8,444 nt of DNA from Solirubrobacterales bacterium. GTDB taxonomy: Bacteria > Actinomycetota > Thermoleophilia > Solirubrobacterales > Solirubrobacteraceae. Shown here in pieces: positions 5,192-8,444 of this stretch; positions within the stretch are counted from its first letter, which is position 1, and every line of letters starts with the position of its first letter. The position numbers were made by a program, and so were the translations under genes. Where the stretch lies: contig PMKB01000242.1 in assembly GCA_003157595.1 (NCBI GenBank), forward strand, positions 1-8,444, given 5' to 3'. The notes beneath the pieces are model-generated. The model was not told the DNA's origin. It worked only from the letters and a program-made list of their open reading frames with translations, and ran no database searches.

Positions 5192-6301
5192 ATGGGCTCC
5201 GCGACCCTCCCGGGCATCGACGAGCACCCCCATGCGCGCGCGGTGCTCATGCCCGCGTTGCCGCCGGGGGAGGCCTCGCACGCCTACCTGTTCCACGGAC
5301 CGGCCGGCGCCGGCAAGCGAGCCGTCGCGCGGGCGTTCGCCGCAGCGCTGCTCGCGGACGGCGCCGAAGATCCGCTGCAGGCGGCGGAGCGGGTTGCGCG
5401 AGGGGCGCACCCGGACCTGACGTGGGTGACGCCGAGCGGCGCGTCGGAGATGCTGGTCGCCGACATCGACGAGCCGGTTGTGGCGGCGGCGGCGCGGACT
5501 CCGTTTGAGTCGCGCCGGCGAGTGTTCGTGATCGAGCGCGCGGAGACGATGCACGACGCGACCGCCAACCGGCTGCTCAAGACGCTCGAGGAGCCGCCGG
5601 CATTCGTGCACCTGATCCTGACGACCTCGCGCCCGGGTGAGGTGCTGCCGACCGTCGTCTCGCGCTGCCAGCCGGTTCGCTTCGAGCCGCCGAGCGCGGC
5701 GCGGCTCGCGCAGCGGCTCGAGGCGGAGGGTGTGGATCCGGCGACGGCTGCGGCCTGCGGGCGCCTCGCCCTGGGTGACGGCGAGCGGGCGGTCGCGCTG
5801 GCGCTCGGCGATGGGCCGGCGCTACGCTCGGCCGCGCAGAACTTCGCGGTCGGCGCGCTGCGCGGCGAGCTCGGCGACCACCCCTGGAGGGCGCTGCTCG
5901 AGCTGGCCAAGCGCGCCGGCGAGCGCAGCACGGGCGAGCTCGAGGAACGCCATCGCGACGATCTCGAGTTTGTCGCGCGCTCGGAGCGGGCGCGCTACGA
6001 GCGCGAGCACGGCGAGCGGGTCAAACGCGCGCAGCGGCGAAGCACGGCGAGCACCCTCGACATCGGCCTGGGGCTCGTCGAGCTGTGGTACCGCGACGCC
6101 GGCATGGTGCTCGAAGGCGCGCCCGAGCTGGTGCACGCCACCGACCGTTTCGCCGAGCTTGAGGCGACGGCGGCCGGCCGCACGCCGCGCGCCCTGCATC
6201 GCGCACTCGAGCTGGTCGCCGACACGCGTGAGCGGCTCGCCCTGAACGTCACGGAGGAGCTGGCGCTCGAGGCGCTCGCCTACCGCCTCGCGGAGGACTG
6301 A
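5192..6301 (+). CDS. holB: DNA polymerase III subunit delta-prime
   Basis: Delta-prime is the stator of the clamp loader (tau/gamma with delta and delta-prime), which places the sliding clamp on DNA. The 369-aa product begins LPGIDEHPHARAVL and has a P-loop-like GPAGAGKR (36-43), a Walker B-like strand VFVIERAE (111-118), the hallmark LLKTLEEPP (128-136) and the SRC motif (157-159) that supplies an arginine to the neighbouring ATPase subunit. A helical C-terminal domain follows from about residue 165. The P-loop ends in Arg instead of Thr/Ser, and the four-cysteine zinc module is absent, so the protein is probably structural rather than an ATPase. ATG 5192 matches the start of the family sequence and has TAGGCT 7 nt upstream. 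The frame stays open upstream to 5093 without family-like sequence. DnaX is excluded by the non-canonical P-loop and the short length. Confidence 0.93.
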   Translation: MGSATLPGIDEHPHARAVLMPALPPGEASHAYLFHGPAGAGKRAVARAFAAALLADGAEDPLQAAERVARGAHPDLTWVTPSGASEMLVADIDEPVVAAAARTPFESRRRVFVIERAETMHDATANRLLKTLEEPPAFVHLILTTSRPGEVLPTVVSRCQPVRFEPPSAARLAQRLEAEGVDPATAAACGRLALGDGERAVALALGDGPALRSAAQNFAVGALRGELGDHPWRALLELAKRAGERSTGELEERHRDDLEFVARSERARYEREHGERVKRAQRRSTASTLDIGLGLVELWYRDAGMVLEGAPELVHATDRFAELEATAAGRTPRALHRALELVADTRERLALNVTEELALEALAYRLAED

Positions 6302-6302
6302 A

Positions 6303-6354
6303 GAGCGCGACGGCGAGAACGCCCGGACCTGGGCCGCGGCGCGAGCGCGACGGC
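6303..6354. repeat. 12-bp direct repeat pair before the exporter gene
   Basis: GAGCGCGACGGC occurs perfectly at 6303-6314 and 6343-6354, 40 bp apart start to start, filling much of the 74-bp gap between holB and the exporter. The second copy ends 6 bp before the possible -10 hexamer. It may be a paired regulator site. Confidence 0.4.
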
Positions 6355-6360
6355 CGCGCA

Positions 6361-6366
6361 TAGAGT
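6361..6366 (+). promoter_or_regulatory. Putative -10 element of the exporter gene
   Basis: TAGAGT fits TANNNT and is followed by nine bases and ATG 6376. That ATG is the likely original start although its frame is now interrupted. The element would give a near-leaderless message. Confidence 0.35.
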
Positions 6367-6375
6367 TCGCTGCAG

Positions 6376-6524
6376 ATGATCCCCGACCCAGTCCCGGCCC
6401 GCTGACCGTCGCGACGCCGGAGCCGGAGCACCTCACGCGAGCAGGCCCGCTGGGACGCGCGCCGCTGCCGCCGCCCCAACTGCTGCTGGTCGTCGGCGCG
6501 CTGTCGCAGTACGCGGGCGCCGGC
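6376..6524 (+). other. Frameshifted 5' end of the exporter gene
   Basis: ATG 6376 opens MIPDPVPAR and then stops at TGA 6403-6405. The neighbouring frame, without an ATG, GTG or TTG before 6525, continues as PLTVATPEPEHLTRAG and then LLLVVGALSQYAGAGVAV, which is the first membrane span of the exporter and runs straight into it. One missing base near 6400 would join the pieces into a protein of about 301 aa, the usual length for this family. Confidence 0.6.
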
Positions 6525-7280
6525 GTGGCGGTCGTGCTGTTTCACCACGTCGAGCCCGTGTCGCTGGCGTGGGTTCGTTCACTGTTCGCGGCAGCTGTGC
6601 TGCTGGCTCTGCGACGCCCGTGGCAGACCACCTGGACACGCCGGCGCCTCGCGGGTGCCGCTGCGTTCGGGATCACGATCTCGCTGGTCAACGTGGCCTT
6701 CTATCTCGCGATCGCACACCTCGCCCTGGGCACGGCGGTCGCGATCGAGTTCGTCGGACCAGTGGCGGTTGCCGCGATCGGCTCACACCGCCGGCGCGAC
6801 TTCGCCGGTCTGGCGTTGCTTGTCGCGGGCGTCGGCCTGCTCAGCGGCGTCCACCTCTCGGGCAACGCCGTGGGTGTCGCATGGGCGCTGGCGGCTGGAG
6901 TCGGGTGGGCCGGTTACGTCGTGTTCGGCCATCGCCTCGCGCTCGCCGCCGAGCTGCGCCCCCAGGATGGCCTCGCCGCCGGCCTCGCGATCGGTGCTGT
7001 TGTGCTCGCGCCGTTCTTCGTCTGGCACGCCGCTCCGGCGTTCACGCACCTCGACCTGTTCATCCGGGCGCTGATAGTCGCGGTCGCGTCGACCGTCGTG
7101 CCCTACTCGCTGGAGCAGCTGGCGATGGCTCGCCTCACCCGGCCCCGCTTCGCGATGATGCTCGCGCTGCTGCCCGCAACCGCCGCTCTGATGGGCCTTG
7201 TCGTGCTGGGCCAGCTGCCCTCGGCCGCTGACGCGACCGGAATAGCGCTGGTGATCGGCGCGATCACGCTGACTGCCTGA
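6525..7280 (+). CDS. EamA/RhtA-type drug/metabolite exporter (5' end probably frameshifted)
   Basis: This is an inner-membrane transporter of the DMT superfamily, EamA family. The closest match by eye is the RhtA branch, which in E. coli exports threonine and homoserine. The open frame from GTG 6525 gives 251 aa with nine or so hydrophobic segments. Another lies just upstream in the same frame, making the usual ten in two five-span halves. LGTAVAIEFVGPVAVAAIGS, in the fourth span and following loop, is typical of RhtA-like proteins, as is VVPYSLEQLAMARL in the eighth. A start at 6525 would cut the first span, so either the gene is frameshifted near 6400 or an unusual start is used. It follows holB by 74 bp and ends before a bulged hairpin. 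The substrate is a guess from the family. Confidence 0.85.
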   Translation: MAVVLFHHVEPVSLAWVRSLFAAAVLLALRRPWQTTWTRRRLAGAAAFGITISLVNVAFYLAIAHLALGTAVAIEFVGPVAVAAIGSHRRRDFAGLALLVAGVGLLSGVHLSGNAVGVAWALAAGVGWAGYVVFGHRLALAAELRPQDGLAAGLAIGAVVLAPFFVWHAAPAFTHLDLFIRALIVAVASTVVPYSLEQLAMARLTRPRFAMMLALLPATAALMGLVVLGQLPSAADATGIALVIGAITLTA

Positions 7281-7282
7281 TA

Positions 7283-7302
7283 GGGGCTCGCCGGGGCTCG
7301 CC
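7283..7302. repeat. Perfect 10-bp tandem repeat after the exporter gene
   Basis: GGGGCTCGCC is repeated twice without a gap (7283-7292, 7293-7302), starting 2 bp after the exporter stop. The second copy forms the left arm of the hairpin at 7291-7331. Confidence 0.55.
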
Positions 7303-7331
7303 GTCGCGCAATCGTCCGCTCGAGGCCCCGG
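7291..7331 (+). terminator. Bulged hairpin downstream of the exporter gene
   Basis: CCGGGGCTCG (7291-7300) pairs with CGAGGCCCCGG (7321-7331) through ten pairs with one bulged base, around a 20-nt loop. It starts 10 nt after the stop codon. There is no T-run. It is likely the transcription end between the exporter and the 165-aa gene. Confidence 0.42.
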
Positions 7332-7463
7332 ACGCCGGCAAGCCACGCGCGAACCTCCGACGGGCGCAGGATCGCCAGATCCGAGCCCCCATATTTCGAA
7401 AACTCTTCGGCAGTCTTCAGTGTTCTCTGACGCAGGCCGGAGAGACTCGCCGCGAGCAATCAA

Positions 7464-7469
7464 GAGGAG
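7464..7469 (+). promoter_or_regulatory. Strong ribosome binding site of the 165-aa gene
   Basis: GAGGAG lies 4 nt before ATG 7474, within AAGAGGAG. It sets the start at 7474 rather than the in-frame GTG at 7420, which has no such site. It shows that a leadered message exists beside the leaderless candidates. Confidence 0.7.
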
Positions 7470-7473
7470 CCTG

Positions 7474-7971
7474 ATGACCGTCACCGCCACGTACCCGCCG
7501 CATCGCCGCATCGCAGTGTTCGGGTCGGTCGCCGCGGAGCGCCCGCACGCGCCCGACCGCGACGACACGCTCTCTCCCGCGGCCCGCGCGGTCCTCGAGC
7601 GCGTGATCGAGGCGATCGCCTCCAGCGCCCCCGCGATCGCCAGTCCGATCCTCGACCGCGCGGTCGCCGAGGGAGCGATCACTCGCGCCGAGCGTCATCT
7701 GATGTTGCTCGAGCTGAGCGATCCCTCGGCCTCCCTCGACGCCGCGCCGGCCGTCAGCCAGGAGGCGCGCAGCACCCTGCGCGAGGCGCTCGCCGCCATT
7801 CGGCGCGCGGCTCCGGGGATCGCCCGGCCGATCCTCGACGAGGCGGTCGACGCCGAGCGGCTGACCCCCGCGCAGGAGCAGCGCATCCTCGAGCGCCTGC
7901 GCTCGAGCCCGGCGCGGGTCCTGCGGAACACGCTGCGGCCGCCGGTCCCCGGACCCGCAGGGTCCCCGTAG
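7474..7971 (+). CDS. 165-aa protein with two 49-aa helical repeats, unknown function
   Basis: After a 30-residue basic/polar N-terminus the protein contains two copies of the same unit, residues 33-81 and 94-142, identical at 20 of 49 positions without gaps by hand count. The shared core is P-x-IA-x-PILD-x-AV, followed by a loop with Thr and a last helix. The first copy ends AVAEGAITRAERHLMLLEL, the second AVDAERLTPAQEQRILERL. This helix-loop-helix pattern resembles short actinobacterial proteins with an LTxEQ...IL motif, but I cannot assign a family. There is no signal peptide or membrane span, so it should be cytosolic. A proline-rich tail closes it. ATG 7474 is fixed by GAGGAG. It stands between the exporter and msrA, each with separate signals. 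Confidence 0.75.
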   Translation: MTVTATYPPHRRIAVFGSVAAERPHAPDRDDTLSPAARAVLERVIEAIASSAPAIASPILDRAVAEGAITRAERHLMLLELSDPSASLDAAPAVSQEARSTLREALAAIRRAAPGIARPILDEAVDAERLTPAQEQRILERLRSSPARVLRNTLRPPVPGPAGSP

Positions 7972-7982
7972 CGGGCGGCGTC

Positions 7983-8026
7983 GCTTCGCCGGCGTCGCGC
8001 GCCCGCTTCGCCAGCATCGCGCGCCC
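7983..8026. repeat. 22-bp tandem repeat just upstream of msrA
   Basis: Two directly adjoining 22-bp units (7983-8004, 8005-8026), both beginning GCTTCGCC and ending TCGCGCGCCC, differ at two positions. They fill the gap between the 165-aa gene and the msrA -10 hexamer, so the -35 region of msrA lies inside the second copy. Confidence 0.6.
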
Positions 8027-8028
8027 CG

Positions 8029-8034
8029 TATCCT
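8029..8034 (+). promoter_or_regulatory. Putative -10 element of msrA (leaderless type)
   Basis: TATCCT is followed by GATTCG (6 nt) and the msrA ATG at 8041. No Shine-Dalgarno is present. The match to TANNNT and the spacing agree with tmk, the 105-aa gene and holB. Confidence 0.5.
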
Positions 8035-8040
8035 GATTCG

Positions 8041-8444
8041 ATGAGCTTTCTTGCTGATCTCTTCAAGGACAAGGCGCGCATGATCACGGCCGACTCGGCG
8101 CTCCCGGGCCGTGGGAGCGAGATGGCGGTTCCCGAGCGCCACTTCGTCCTCGGCACGCCGCTGCGCCCGCCGTTTCCCGCCGGTTTCGAGACCGCCGTGG
8201 TCGGTATGGGGTGCTTCTGGGGGGCCGAGCGCGTGTTCTGGCAGGCGCCTGGCGTCTACACGACGGCGGTCGGCTACGCGGGCGGCTTCACGCCGAACCC
8301 GACCTATGAGGAGGTCTGTTCGGCCTCGACCGGGCACACCGAGGCGGTGCTCGTGGTGTTCGATCCCGCGGCGGGGACCTACGAGGAGCTCCTGCGCCTG
8401 TTCTGGGAAGGCCACAACCCCACCCAGGGGATGCGCCAGGGCAA
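8041..8444 (+). CDS. msrA: Peptide methionine sulfoxide reductase MsrA (5' part, runs off the window)
   Basis: MsrA reduces the S-form of methionine sulfoxide, free or in proteins, in the cytosol. Only 134 codons are inside the window. The catalytic motif GCFWGAE is present, with the nucleophilic Cys at residue 58. Tyr89 in NPTY and Glu101 in TGHTEAV match the sulfoxide-binding residues. The window ends in GMRQG, just before the expected catalytic Asp of GND. The roughly 50 residues before the motif, including ADSALPGR, match the long E. coli-like form of about 215 aa rather than short MsrA proteins. ATG 8041 gives this N-terminus directly and has TATCCT 6 nt upstream. The resolving cysteines near the C-terminus cannot be seen. 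The frame is intact to the window edge. Confidence 0.96.
   Translation, partial: MSFLADLFKDKARMITADSALPGRGSEMAVPERHFVLGTPLRPPFPAGFETAVVGMGCFWGAERVFWQAPGVYTTAVGYAGGFTPNPTYEEVCSASTGHTEAVLVVFDPAAGTYEELLRLFWEGHNPTQGMRQG

Noticed and set aside
5822..6436. Minus-strand open frame opposite the end of holB
   Set aside because: It is antisense to the helical C-terminal domain of holB, with composition typical of shadow frames.
7952..7966. Small inverted repeat GGACCC-GCA-GGGTCC at the end of the 165-aa gene as a terminator
   Set aside because: The stem is only 6 bp, lies inside the coding sequence before the stop codon and has no T-run.
7417..8415. Minus-strand open frame of 332 codons opposite the 165-aa gene and msrA
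   Set aside because: It is the shadow of msrA, whose GCFWGAE motif is unmistakable, and of the repeat protein, which has a strong ribosome binding site.
1..8444. Search for tRNA, rRNA, CRISPR repeats, insertion sequence ends and attachment sites
   Set aside because: I saw no cloverleaf with T-loop consensus, no regularly spaced repeats, no transposase or integrase motifs and no paired terminal inverted repeats.

Overview
The window is very GC-rich bacterial DNA with dense genes on both strands, frequent GTG starts and strong G/C bias at third codon positions. The Tmk, DNA polymerase III delta-prime and small conserved proteins look like those of high-GC Actinomycetota. From remembered family resemblance I favour the Thermoleophilia/Solirubrobacterales, but no marker gene here proves it. 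I see no tRNA, rRNA, CRISPR array, insertion sequence or phage gene.

Layout. Positions 1-1106 hold two convergent broken genes. A class I methyltransferase on the plus strand has about four frameshifts and two stops. A GNAT acetyltransferase on the minus strand has one frameshift. Their ends overlap by 22 bp. The GNAT remnant is the last member of a minus-strand cluster, tmk (thymidylate kinase) - 61-aa one-span membrane protein - GNAT, with a nested hairpin just after tmk. Across a divergent promoter region with a 10-bp inverted repeat lies a plus-strand D-2-hydroxyacid dehydrogenase, which ends in a clear 11-bp hairpin. Next come four minus-strand genes: a GNAT acetyltransferase with a perfect 14-bp palindrome upstream, and three small highly charged proteins (73, 105 and 112 aa) that I can describe but not name. 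holB (clamp-loader delta-prime), an EamA/RhtA-type exporter whose 5' end looks frameshifted, a 165-aa protein built from two copies of a 49-aa helical unit, and the first 134 codons of msrA follow on the plus strand.

Function. tmk and holB both serve DNA replication (dTTP supply and clamp loading) and are often neighbours in bacteria. Here they are 3.2 kb apart on opposite strands. The other genes are small-molecule enzymes, an exporter, a repair enzyme for oxidised methionine and conserved unknowns. I found no defence, secretion or biosynthetic system.

The most useful regulatory signal is a recurring TANNNT hexamer 6-7 nt before the start codons of tmk, the 105-aa gene, holB and msrA, and 9 nt before the likely original start of the exporter. 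This is the arrangement expected for leaderless mRNAs. By contrast, the 61-aa, dehydrogenase and 165-aa genes have Shine-Dalgarno sequences.
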